Shown: positions 1 to 7,236, counted from the stretch's first letter. The stretch is DNA of 7,995 nucleotides from Thalassospira sp. UBA1131 (GCF_002311515.1 NZ_DCAO01000036.1:62364-70358); one strand, 5' to 3'. A program made the numbers and translations. Notes: generated from the letters alone by a model not told the origin.

Positions 1-411
1 CGCGTGCGCGCCAAACACGGTGTGGCGATCCTCTATGATTGCCATTCGATCCGCTCAAACATTCCGTTCCTGTTTGACGGCACATTGCCGGACTTCAATA
101 TCGGCACCAATCTGGGCGCCACATGCGATCCGATGATCGAGACGCTGACATCCGAAATCTGTTCGCAGGCCCAAGGATACAGTGCGGTTCTGAACGGTCG
201 CTTCAAGGGTGGCTGGACCACCCGCCATTACGGCCGCCCGGAGATCAATCAACACGCCATCCAGATGGAACTGGCGCAATCCACCTATCTAACGGCCGAG
301 GAAGCCCCTTGGTCCTATGACGAAAGCCGTGCAGCAAAATTGCGCACGCATCTTACTGAAATCCTGAAGACACTGGCCGATTTGGCCCCAGCACTAAGAG
401 GCAAGTCATGA
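1..411 (+). CDS. hutG: N-formylglutamate deformylase HutG, C-terminal part (5' end outside window)
   Basis: This is the C-terminal 136 residues of an N-formylglutamate amidohydrolase, which hydrolyses N-formylglutamate to glutamate and formate at the end of the five-step histidine degradation route. The frame is open from base 1, so the gene begins upstream; the family is about 260-280 residues long, so roughly half is present. The visible signature is the YDCHSIRS stretch at residues 12-19 of the fragment, whose histidine is expected to be a metal ligand. It is followed by FDGTLPDFNIGT and, later, the GGWTTRHYGRP and QMELAQSTY blocks typical of HutG. The GTG at 4 is an internal codon and not a start. 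The stop codon overlaps the hutU start (ATGA at 408-411), which indicates translational coupling and one operon. Identification rests on remembered family motifs and on the neighbouring hutU. Confidence 0.93.
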   Translation, partial: RVRAKHGVAILYDCHSIRSNIPFLFDGTLPDFNIGTNLGATCDPMIETLTSEICSQAQGYSAVLNGRFKGGWTTRHYGRPEINQHAIQMELAQSTYLTAEEAPWSYDESRAAKLRTHLTEILKTLADLAPALRGKS

Positions 412-2084
412 CCAACAATCCGCGTCACAACCAGCGTGATATTTATCCCGACACCGGGAGCACAATTTCGGCGAAAAGCTGGCTGACAGAAGCACCGATG
501 CGCATGTTGATGAACAACCTGCATCCCGATGTGGCCGAAAACCCGCATGAGCTGGTTGTCTATGGCGGCATCGGCCGGGCAGCGCGCACCTGGAAGGATT
601 TCGATCAGATCGTTGCCAGCCTGAAGGAACTTGAAGATGACCAGACCCTTCTGGTGCAGTCGGGCAAGCCGGTTGGCGTGTTCCGCACGCACAAGGATGC
701 GCCGCGTGTTCTGATTGCGAACTCCAACCTTGTGCCGCATTGGGCCAACTGGGACCATTTCAACGAACTCGATAAAAAGGGTCTGGCGATGTATGGCCAG
801 ATGACCGCGGGTTCGTGGATCTATATCGGGTCACAGGGCATCGTGCAGGGCACCTATGAAACCTTTGTCGAGGCCGGCCGCCAGCATTATGACGGCGACC
901 TTACCGGCAAGTGGATCCTGACCGGTGGCCTTGGCGGCATGGGTGGTGCACAGCCGTTGGCCGCTGTGATGGCCGGCGCGTGCTGTTTGGCAGTCGAGTG
1001 CGATGAAACCCGTGCGGATTTCCGCCTGCGTACCCGTTATGTCGACGAGAAAACCCATTCGCTCGACGAAGCGCTTGAAATGATCGAGCGTTGGACCAAA
1101 GCAGGCGAAGCCAAGTCCGTTGCCCTGATCGGCAATGCGGCGGATGTGTTCCCGGAACTGGTCAGGCGCGGTGTTCGCCCGGACATCGTGACGGATCAGA
1201 CATCAGCACATGACCCGGTACATGGATACCTTCCGCAGGGTTGGACCGTGGCCGAATGGCGCGAAAAGCAGGAAGCCGATCCCAAGGCTGTTTCCAAGGC
1301 CGCCCGCGCATCGATGCGCGTTCAGGTCGAGGCCATGGTTGCCTTCCACGAGGCGGGCGTCCCGACGGTCGATTACGGCAACAACATCCGTCAGATGGCG
1401 CTTGAAGAAGGGTTCGAGAACGCCTTCGCCTTCCCGGGCTTCGTTCCGGCCTATATCCGCCCGCTGTTTTGCAAGGGCATCGGTCCGTTCCGCTGGGCGG
1501 CCCTTTCGGGTGACCCCGAGGACATCTACAAGACCGACCAGAAGGTCAAGGAACTGATCCCCGATGATCCGCACCTGCATAACTGGCTGGACATGGCGCG
1601 CGAGCGCATTTCGTTCCAGGGCCTGCCGGCGCGTATTTGCTGGGTCGGTCTGGGACAGCGCCATCGTCTGGGTATGGCGTTCAACGAAATGGTCAAGAAT
1701 GGTGAACTGAAAGCCCCGGTCGTCATCGGGCGTGACCATCTTGACAGCGGTTCGGTCGCAAGCCCGAACCGCGAAACCGAAGCCATGAAAGATGGCTCGG
1801 ATGCGGTCAGTGACTGGCCGTTGCTTAATGCGCTGCTCAATACGGCGTCCGGGGCGACCTGGGTATCGCTGCATCATGGCGGCGGTGTTGGAATGGGCTT
1901 CTCGCAGCATTCCGGCATGGTGATTTGTTGTGACGGCACAGAAGATGCCGCACGCAGGGTCGAACGCGTCCTTTGGAACGATCCGGCAACCGGTGTGATG
2001 CGTCATGCGGATGCAGGATATGACATCGCACTGGATTGCGCCCGGGAACACGGGCTGAACCTGCCCGGGATTCTCGGCAAGTAA
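408..2084 (+). CDS. hutU: urocanate hydratase (urocanase) HutU
   Basis: The product is a complete 558-residue urocanase. It is a cytoplasmic, NAD-dependent enzyme that adds water to urocanate to give 4-imidazolone-5-propionate, the second step of histidine breakdown. The length matches the family (about 555-560). The NAD-binding glycine-rich segment GGLGGMGGAQP is at residues 173-183. A conserved FCKGIGPFRW block lies at 354-363, and the active-site region ARICWVGLG at 408-416 places Cys411 where Pseudomonas putida urocanase has its catalytic Cys410. HHGGGVGMGFSQHSGMV at 489-505 is also family-typical. The ATG at 408 is supported by AAGAGG at 396-401, six bases upstream, and by the ATGA overlap with hutG. 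No key residue appears to be missing. The reverse strand also carries long open frames here, but they are shadows of this gene. Confidence 0.98.
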   Translation: MTNNPRHNQRDIYPDTGSTISAKSWLTEAPMRMLMNNLHPDVAENPHELVVYGGIGRAARTWKDFDQIVASLKELEDDQTLLVQSGKPVGVFRTHKDAPRVLIANSNLVPHWANWDHFNELDKKGLAMYGQMTAGSWIYIGSQGIVQGTYETFVEAGRQHYDGDLTGKWILTGGLGGMGGAQPLAAVMAGACCLAVECDETRADFRLRTRYVDEKTHSLDEALEMIERWTKAGEAKSVALIGNAADVFPELVRRGVRPDIVTDQTSAHDPVHGYLPQGWTVAEWREKQEADPKAVSKAARASMRVQVEAMVAFHEAGVPTVDYGNNIRQMALEEGFENAFAFPGFVPAYIRPLFCKGIGPFRWAALSGDPEDIYKTDQKVKELIPDDPHLHNWLDMARERISFQGLPARICWVGLGQRHRLGMAFNEMVKNGELKAPVVIGRDHLDSGSVASPNRETEAMKDGSDAVSDWPLLNALLNTASGATWVSLHHGGGVGMGFSQHSGMVICCDGTEDAARRVERVLWNDPATGVMRHADAGYDIALDCAREHGLNLPGILGK

Positions 2085-2097
2085 TTAAAACTCACGC

Positions 2098-2123
2098 GTG
2101 GGGGCAGTGACGACTGCCCCTGC
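2098..2123 (+). other. stem-loop in the hutU to TRAP gap (weak terminator or mRNA 3' stabiliser)
   Basis: GGGGCAGT (2101-2108) pairs perfectly with ACTGCCCC (2113-2120) around a GACG tetraloop. In RNA two G-U pairs and one G-C pair extend the stem to 2098-2123. The only T-run nearby is four bases at 2131-2134, ten bases after the perfect stem and seven after the extended one, so this is a poor intrinsic terminator. It may cause partial termination, or protect the 3' end of the hut message after processing. The hairpin is seen directly; its role is inferred. Confidence 0.5.
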
Positions 2124-2145
2124 ACCGCCCTTTTGGGGTACAATC

Positions 2146-2152
2146 AAGGAGG
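2146..2152 (+). promoter_or_regulatory. strong ribosome binding site of the first TRAP binding-protein gene
   Basis: AAGGAGG lies nine bases before the ATG at 2162. It is the closest match to the Shine-Dalgarno consensus among the starts in this window. This fixes the start of the binding protein and fits a product needed in excess over its membrane partners. Confidence 0.85.
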
Positions 2153-2161
2153 CTTCTTAAC

Positions 2162-3256
2162 ATGAAAAGACGTGAATTTCTGACCGCCGGTGTGGCCGGC
2201 GCAGGTGCAGCGGCCGCTGCGACATTCGCAACCCCTGCCATCGCACAGGACAAGCGCCAGTGGAACATGGTCACCGCATGGCCGAAAAACCTGCCTGGGC
2301 CGGGTGTGGCTGCGCAGAAACTTGCAGACCGTATAACCACACTTTCGGGTGGCCGTCTTGAAGTCAAGCTTCATGCCGCTGGCGAACTGGTTCCGGGCAA
2401 TGGTGTGTTTGACGCCGTTGCCGAAGGTACGGCTGAGATTTATCACGCGGTTCCGGCATACTGGGGGTCAAAATCCAAAGGTATCCTTCTGTTCGGGTCG
2501 CAGCCATTTGGCCTGCGCGCCGATGAACAGGTTGGCTGGCTGAACTATGGTGGCGGTCAGGAACTGTATGACGAAATCTATGGTCAGTTCGGTCTGAAGC
2601 CGTTCCTGTGCGGTAACTCCGGCCCGCAGTGGGCAGGTTGGTTCCGTAACGAAATCAACTCGGTCGATGACCTTAAGGGGCTTAAGTTCCGCACCACCGG
2701 TCTGGCATCGGAGATGTGCTCGAAACTTGGTATGGCGGTTCAGGCCATGGGCGGTCGTGACATGTTCCAGGCACTTCAGTCTGGTGCGCTTGATGCCGGT
2801 GAGTTCATCGGTCCATGGAGTGACAGTGCGCTTGGTTTCTATCAGGTTGCCAAGAACTACTACTGGCCAGGTGTTGGCGAGCCGTCCTCGGCCGAGGAAT
2901 GCGCGGTGAATGCCAAGGCCTATGCCGACCTTCCCGATGACCTGAAAGCCGTCGTCAAGTTCGCGGCAGACAGCCTTTATAACGAAGTATGGACCGAGTA
3001 CGAGACCAAGCATGCCATGGCGCTGAAACAGCTTGTTGCAGAACAGGATGTGAAGGTTCGCAAGCTTCCGGACGAAGTTGTCGAAGCCATGGCCAAAGCC
3101 GGTGCCGAGGTGATTGCGGAGCTTCGCGAAAGCGACGATGCACTGACTAAAAAGGTCACCGAAAGCTTTGTTGCCTATCGTGACCTGATCGGTGGTTACA
3201 TGACCTATGCCGATAATGGTCAGATGAATGCACGCGCCAAAGCGCTTGGCTTCTGA
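2162..3256 (+). CDS. TRAP transporter substrate-binding protein, DctP family, TakP-like, Tat-exported
   Basis: The product is a 364-residue periplasmic binding protein of a sodium-coupled TRAP transporter. Residues 1-28 form a Tat-type signal peptide: KRREFLT contains the twin arginines, then comes an Ala/Gly-rich core, then an AIA cleavage site before Gln29. The mature protein matches the DctP fold, with HAAGELVPG at 71-79, GNSGPQWAGWFRNEIN at 151-166 and LKFRTTG at 174-180. Arg177 of the last motif is the conserved carboxylate-binding arginine. Gln156, Glu214 and Glu240 fall where I recall the 2-oxoacid-binding protein TakP of Rhodobacter sphaeroides having its sodium and substrate ligands; the TakP tryptophan at 215 is Phe here. 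The substrate is probably a small 2-oxo or 2-hydroxy carboxylate, but this is inference. The gene follows hutU after 77 bases and precedes its permease genes, separated from them by a terminator-like hairpin. Family assignment is secure; substrate is not. Confidence 0.93.
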   Translation: MKRREFLTAGVAGAGAAAAATFATPAIAQDKRQWNMVTAWPKNLPGPGVAAQKLADRITTLSGGRLEVKLHAAGELVPGNGVFDAVAEGTAEIYHAVPAYWGSKSKGILLFGSQPFGLRADEQVGWLNYGGGQELYDEIYGQFGLKPFLCGNSGPQWAGWFRNEINSVDDLKGLKFRTTGLASEMCSKLGMAVQAMGGRDMFQALQSGALDAGEFIGPWSDSALGFYQVAKNYYWPGVGEPSSAEECAVNAKAYADLPDDLKAVVKFAADSLYNEVWTEYETKHAMALKQLVAEQDVKVRKLPDEVVEAMAKAGAEVIAELRESDDALTKKVTESFVAYRDLIGGYMTYADNGQMNARAKALGF

Positions 3257-3267
3257 TAGACGTTATG

Positions 3268-3304
3268 ACCGGTGCCGGAAATATCCGGCACCGGTTTCTT
3301 TTTT
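3268..3304 (+). terminator. intrinsic terminator/attenuator between binding-protein gene and dctQ
   Basis: ACCGGTGCCGGA (3268-3279) is perfectly complementary to TCCGGCACCGGT (3284-3295), leaving a four-base AATA loop. The run TTTCTTTTTT (3295-3304) starts at the end of the stem. This is a textbook Rho-independent terminator beginning 12 bases after the binding-protein stop codon. The permease genes follow on the same strand with no clear promoter of their own, so readthrough is likely. Partial termination would leave more binding-protein message than permease message. Confidence 0.88.
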
Positions 3305-3331
3305 CAGGCGTGCCTTTCACGGGGAGATGTC

Positions 3332-3853
3332 ATGCAACGCCTTGCTGATGCACTTGACCAGATAAACCACTGGACCGGGATGACTGTGCGCTGGTTCGCA
3401 CTTCTGATGGTTCTGTTGCAGTTTACCGTGGTCTTGCTGCGCTATGTTTTCGGGTTCAGTTCAATTGCGCTTAATGAAAGCGTTCTGTATCTGCATGCCG
3501 CTTTGTTCATGTTGGGGGCGGGCTATACGCTGTTGGTTGATGGCCATGTCCGGGTGGACATTTTTTATGCCGCAGCCACCGACAAGACCAAGGCGCGGAT
3601 CGATGCGTTTGGCTATGTGGTTCTGGCAATCCCGTCGATGGCAGCCCTGCTGTATTGGACCTGGCCGTCAGTGATCAATTCGATCTCGATGATGGAAGGG
3701 GCCATTTCGGTGGGGGGCATTCCCGCCGTCTGGTTTTTGAAATCCCTGATCCCGGCCTTTTGCATTCTGTTGATTATCCAGTCCGTGGCCTGCTTGCTCA
3801 GGCAGGTGGTTTTGCTGCGCGGCAATGTTGAAGATCAAGGCGGTGCAAAGTGA
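3332..3853 (+). CDS. TRAP transporter small permease subunit (DctQ family)
   Basis: The product is a 173-residue inner-membrane protein of the DctQ family, which pairs with the large permease to form the TRAP membrane complex. Four hydrophobic segments are visible at about 20-40, 48-68, 92-113 and 134-157, the standard DctQ topology. The family-typical GHVRVDIFY motif is at 71-79, after helix 2. I chose the ATG at 3332 because GGGGAG at 3321-3326 is well placed before it. An in-frame GTG at 3272 would add 20 residues encoded by the terminator hairpin and is unlikely. The stop codon overlaps the start of the next gene, so the two permease subunits are probably translationally coupled. The fused QM arrangement seen in some TRAP systems is absent here. 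Confidence 0.92.
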   Translation: MQRLADALDQINHWTGMTVRWFALLMVLLQFTVVLLRYVFGFSSIALNESVLYLHAALFMLGAGYTLLVDGHVRVDIFYAAATDKTKARIDAFGYVVLAIPSMAALLYWTWPSVINSISMMEGAISVGGIPAVWFLKSLIPAFCILLIIQSVACLLRQVVLLRGNVEDQGGAK

Positions 3854-5400
3854 TGGAATATCTTGATCTTTTGATGTTTGCCGCCCTGATGGGCTGCATC
3901 CTTCTGGGCTTTCCGGTGTCATTTTCAATCGCCGGAACGGCGGTGATTTTCGGTTATCTCGGCTGGGTCACCGATACGATGAATATCGGGCTGATGGGGG
4001 CGTTCGGGCAGCGCGTGTTTGGCACGCTGACCAATGATGTCCTGATCGCCATTCCGCTGTTTGTCGTTATGGGTGTTGTCCTTGAACGATCCCGCATTGC
4101 CGAAGATTTGCTCCATACCATGGGCCGACTGTTTGGTCAGTTGCGCGGAGGTTTGGGTATTTCGGTCGTGCTGGTGGGGGCATTACTGGCGGCCTCGACC
4201 GGCATCGTTGGCGCCACGGTGATTGCCATGGGCATGATCGCGCTTCCGACCATGTTGCGCACCGGATATAACCCGAAAATGGCATCGGGCCTTGTCTGCA
4301 CGGCAGGCACGCTTGGCCAGATTATCCCGCCCTCGACGCTTTTGATCATTCTGTCTGACGTGATGTCGTCGGCCTATCAGCAGGCGCAATATGAACAAGG
4401 CAAGTTCACCATCGAAACCATTTCGGTCGGGCAAATTTTTGCCGGTGCGCTGATCCCCGGCCTGACGCTGGTGGCGATTTATATCATCTATATCTTGCTG
4501 CGCGGGCTGATACGCCCGGCCGACATGCCACCTGTGCAAAGCGATGATGGCCGCCCCAGCGCGGGCGAAGTGGTCGGTGCGGTTTTGCCGCCTGTGCTTT
4601 TGATCATTGCCGTTCTTGGTGCCATTCTGGGCGGGGTTGCCACCCCGACCGAGGCGGCATCGGTGGGCGCGATCGGTGCGATCCTGATGGCGGGCGTCCG
4701 TCAGGGGGCGAACCGCAATCTGGTTCTGACCGGGACCGTCGCACTCTTGATCCTGGCGATCATGGCCGGTGTCGCGCCGGTGCGTTTCCAGCGCAGTGAC
4801 CTGACCGGTATTGATTATGCCCTGGGTGCTGGTTATGTGGCGCTGGCGGTTATCGGGATTGTCGCGATCCTCGCCTGCCTGCGTCAGGCATGGAAAGCTG
4901 ACATTCTGAAATCGGCGCTGACTTCGACCATGACGGTCAGTTCAATGATCTTTGCCACCATCCTGACGGCCAGCATGTTCTCGCTGGTGTTTATCGGGCT
5001 GGGCGGCGAAGACCATGTGGAGGAAATCCTTGAATCGATGCCGGGTGGTCCGACTGGGGCGCTGATCTTCTGCATGGCGTTGATCTTTGTTCTCGGCTTC
5101 TTCCTTGATTTCGTGGAAATCACGGTGATCCTGCTGCCGCTGATTGCGCCGGGGCTGATCATGATGGGCCATGATCCGGTGTGGCTGGCGATCCTGATTG
5201 CGATCAACCTGCAGACATCGTTCCTGACACCACCATTTGGCTTCTCGCTGTTTTATCTGCGCAGTGCCGCCCCGCCGGAAATCACCACCGGCCAGATTTA
5301 TCAGGGTGTGGTGCCGTTTATCGCCCTGCAGCTGTTTGGCATTTTCGTGATCTGGCTTTGGCCGTCACTGGCCAACTGGCTGCCAAGCGTGGTGTTCTAG
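3853..5400 (+). CDS. TRAP transporter large permease subunit (DctM family), enlarged form
   Basis: The product is a 515-residue multi-helix inner-membrane protein that carries the sodium and substrate pathway of the transporter. DctM landmarks are IPLFVVMG at 67-74, GTLGQIIPPSTL at 152-163, ATPTEAASVGAIGA at 263-276 and FLTPPFGFSLF at 457-467. Typical DctM proteins have about 425-435 residues, as does the second copy in this window (431). The extra length lies mainly at about 286-348, which holds two more hydrophobic stretches (about 291-309 and 325-343), plus a shorter polar insert near 172-190. Long DctM forms are known in the TakP/FcbT-type branch, which agrees with the binding protein. 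The start is either ATG 3853 or GTG 3850; both overlap the dctQ stop and share AAGGCGG at 3837-3843. I prefer the ATG, nine bases downstream of that site. Confidence 0.93.
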   Translation: MEYLDLLMFAALMGCILLGFPVSFSIAGTAVIFGYLGWVTDTMNIGLMGAFGQRVFGTLTNDVLIAIPLFVVMGVVLERSRIAEDLLHTMGRLFGQLRGGLGISVVLVGALLAASTGIVGATVIAMGMIALPTMLRTGYNPKMASGLVCTAGTLGQIIPPSTLLIILSDVMSSAYQQAQYEQGKFTIETISVGQIFAGALIPGLTLVAIYIIYILLRGLIRPADMPPVQSDDGRPSAGEVVGAVLPPVLLIIAVLGAILGGVATPTEAASVGAIGAILMAGVRQGANRNLVLTGTVALLILAIMAGVAPVRFQRSDLTGIDYALGAGYVALAVIGIVAILACLRQAWKADILKSALTSTMTVSSMIFATILTASMFSLVFIGLGGEDHVEEILESMPGGPTGALIFCMALIFVLGFFLDFVEITVILLPLIAPGLIMMGHDPVWLAILIAINLQTSFLTPPFGFSLFYLRSAAPPEITTGQIYQGVVPFIALQLFGIFVIWLWPSLANWLPSVVF

Positions 5401-5418
5401 GCAAAGAACTGAAAATGA

Positions 5419-5450
5419 AAAAACGCCCCCGATTTATTGGGGGCGTTTTT
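5419..5450. terminator. bidirectional intrinsic terminator between convergent operons
   Basis: AAAAACGCCCCC (5419-5430) and GGGGGCGTTTTT (5439-5450) form a perfect 12-bp stem with an eight-base loop. The T-run follows the stem on the + strand, and the A-run at 5418-5423 gives a U-tract on the - strand. It lies 18 bases after the first TRAP operon and 24 bases after the stop of the DUF3237 gene, so it can end both converging transcripts. Confidence 0.93.
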
Positions 5451-5474
5451 GTTTGGTCATGGCCAAAGCGGCTA

Positions 5475-5930
5475 TTACAGGACTTCGTAGACCGACACAT
5501 AGACCGTGCTTTTTTCGCGCTGCCCGGATCCGACAAAGATCCGGTGATTAAGCCAGCTATAGCGTTCATCGCCGGTTTCGAACCGGGGCTGGGTGCGCAT
5601 GTAATATTTCGATGGGTCGACATGTTCACCGCGTGCAAGCGCGTCCAGAACGTCCTTGGGGCCATGCCGGAACCCGAAATTGCGGATATCAATCAGCGCC
5701 CCGTCGTGGGTTTCGATGCAATATCGGGTATCAAGTTCGGCGACACCGTTTTCAAAAACGGTTTGCCAGTCGGCACCCAATGCCAGAACACGGCCGTTCA
5801 ACGATTTGCCTTCGACGTGACCGCCTATGATCGGAATGATCCGGCGTGTGCCGCGCATTGAGTTGCCGAGCTCCATCGGGGCTTCCAGCTCGACCGTTAG
5901 ATCGCAAAAATGTTCAAGCTCAAGCTTCAT
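5475..5930 (-). CDS. DUF3237 (UPF0311) family protein
   Basis: The product is 151 residues, about the usual length for this small family of unknown function. I recognise it by RGTRRIIPIIGGHVEG at 26-41, LALGADW at 49-55, ELDTRYCIETHDGALIDIR at 65-83, and FETGDERYSWLNHRIFVGSG at 117-136. The conserved aspartates, tryptophans and tyrosines in these blocks are family hallmarks. There is no signal peptide and no membrane segment, so it is probably cytoplasmic. The pattern suggests a compact beta-rich fold, but I cannot assign a reaction. It begins 10 bases after the stop of the second dctM, with AGAGG just upstream of the ATG, so it is the last cistron of that operon. That position suggests a role with the imported compound, for example binding or processing it. 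The family call is firm; the function is unknown. Confidence 0.87.
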   Translation of the reverse strand: MKLELEHFCDLTVELEAPMELGNSMRGTRRIIPIIGGHVEGKSLNGRVLALGADWQTVFENGVAELDTRYCIETHDGALIDIRNFGFRHGPKDVLDALARGEHVDPSKYYMRTQPRFETGDERYSWLNHRIFVGSGQREKSTVYVSVYEVL

Positions 5931-5940
5931 ATCGGCCTCT

Positions 5941-7236
5941 TTAGTTCATGGTCGTCGGCAGGAAAAGAACGATGGATGGCACAGCAACCAAAAGGATCAG
6001 GCGAATGATGTCGACCGCAACAAACGGGATGACACCCTGAAAGACCTTTTGCAGCGGCACTTCGCGGGCAATCGAATTGATGACAAACACATTCATCCCG
6101 ACTGGCGGGGTGATCAGGCCAAGTTCAACCGTCATGACAACGATGATGCCAAACCAGATCGGATCAAACCCCAACTGGGTGACCACAGGAAACACGATGG
6201 GCACCAGAAGAATGATCATCGCCATGGCATCAAGGATGCAGCCCAGCAACAGGAAAAACACCAAGATCAGCGCAAGTGTCGGATAGGCCCCGATATCAAG
6301 CCCGACCAGCCACGCGGTGATCTTTTGCGGGGTCTGGGTGATGGCCAGAAAATAGCCAAACAGGATCGCACCGATCAGGATGGTATAGATCGCAACCGAG
6401 GTGCGCAGGGCCTCGACCAGACTATCAAGAATGCTGCGCCAGCCAAGCCGCCCCCGAATCACCCCGATCAGGGCGGTCAGGACAGAGCCAACTGCCGCGG
6501 CCTCGGTCGCGGTGACGACACCCAAATAGATGCTGCCGATAATCGCGATGAACAGGGCCAGAACCGCCCAGACGTCGCGCAAGGATCGAATGGCGTTGCG
6601 CAAATCAAACGGTTCGCCCGCTGGTAAACCACGGGCATAGGTCACCCGAAAGGCCAGCATATACATCACAATCGCCAGAAGGCCCGGAATGATGCCAGCA
6701 ATGAAAAGCTTGCCGACATCCTGTTCGGTGATAAAGCCATACACCGCCAGAACAACCGACGGCGGGATCAGAATGCCAAGCGTTCCGCCCGCGGCAATTA
6801 CCCCGGTCGCCACATGATCGCGATAGCCACTGCGCTGCATTTCCGGCAAAGCGACCTTGGTCATGGTTGCCGCCGTTGCGACCGATGATCCCGATATGGC
6901 GGCAAACCCCGCACAGGATGCAATGGTCGAAAGCGCCATGCCGCCCCGAAATGATCCTAGCCACGCCTGCCCCGCGCGAAACAGTTCGCGCGACATGCCG
7001 GAATTGGTGGCAAGAACGCCCATCAGAATAAAGAACGGAATGAGGCTGAGGTTAAAGTCGGTGATGGTGCGGATCGGCGATTGCGCCAGAAGGTTGAGTG
7101 CAGGCGTCGGGCCAACAATTGCGGCAAAGCCGCCGACACCAACAATCCCCATCGCAATGCCGATCGGCACCCGAAGCAGCATCAGGGCAAACAGCGCAAC
7201 AAACCCGCCCAGTGCGACAAAATCGGCTTCAGTCAT
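5941..7236 (-). CDS. TRAP transporter large permease subunit (DctM family), standard length
   Basis: The product is a 431-residue inner-membrane permease of the second TRAP system. It has around a dozen hydrophobic segments and the DctM landmarks IPFFILMG at 66-73, SGSSVATAATM at 115-125, GTLGILIPPSVVLAVYG at 151-167, VTATEAAAVGSVLTAL at 241-256 and GLITPPVGMNVFVI at 373-386. I set the start at the ATG whose complement is 7234-7236, because AGGGGGA lies just upstream and the protein then begins at the normal family position. The longer frame from 7332 would add 32 hydrophilic residues inside the dctQ gene. The start overlaps the dctQ stop by eight bases, so coupling is likely. It differs clearly from the other DctM in the window and lacks the central two-helix insert, so the two transporters are not a recent tandem duplication. 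Confidence 0.95.
   Translation of the reverse strand: MTEADFVALGGFVALFALMLLRVPIGIAMGIVGVGGFAAIVGPTPALNLLAQSPIRTITDFNLSLIPFFILMGVLATNSGMSRELFRAGQAWLGSFRGGMALSTIASCAGFAAISGSSVATAATMTKVALPEMQRSGYRDHVATGVIAAGGTLGILIPPSVVLAVYGFITEQDVGKLFIAGIIPGLLAIVMYMLAFRVTYARGLPAGEPFDLRNAIRSLRDVWAVLALFIAIIGSIYLGVVTATEAAAVGSVLTALIGVIRGRLGWRSILDSLVEALRTSVAIYTILIGAILFGYFLAITQTPQKITAWLVGLDIGAYPTLALILVFFLLLGCILDAMAMIILLVPIVFPVVTQLGFDPIWFGIIVVMTVELGLITPPVGMNVFVINSIAREVPLQKVFQGVIPFVAVDIIRLILLVAVPSIVLFLPTTMN

Noticed and set aside
1203..2051. A 282-codon open frame on the - strand opposite hutU.
   Set aside because: It lies wholly antisense to a complete, motif-confirmed hutU. The translation is Arg/His-rich and family-free, as expected of a GC-rich shadow frame.
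2139..2144. TACAAT as a possible -10 box for the first TRAP operon.
   Set aside because: A start about seven bases downstream would leave the AAGGAGG ribosome binding site outside the transcript, and there is no convincing -35 element at the right distance.
3272..3331. A 20-residue N-terminal extension of the first DctQ from GTG 3272.
   Set aside because: The extension would be encoded by the terminator hairpin and T-run. The ATG at 3332 has a good ribosome binding site and gives the normal DctQ start.
5181..5861. A 226-codon open frame on the + strand running from the end of dctM into the DUF3237 gene.
   Set aside because: It crosses the bidirectional terminator and is out of frame with dctM and antisense to DUF3237; both of those genes have clear family motifs.
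5827..6627. A 266-codon + strand frame very rich in Asp, Asn, Gln, Lys and Arg.
   Set aside because: The odd composition is what the complement of hydrophobic membrane-protein codons gives. It is antisense to the second dctM and not a real low-complexity protein.
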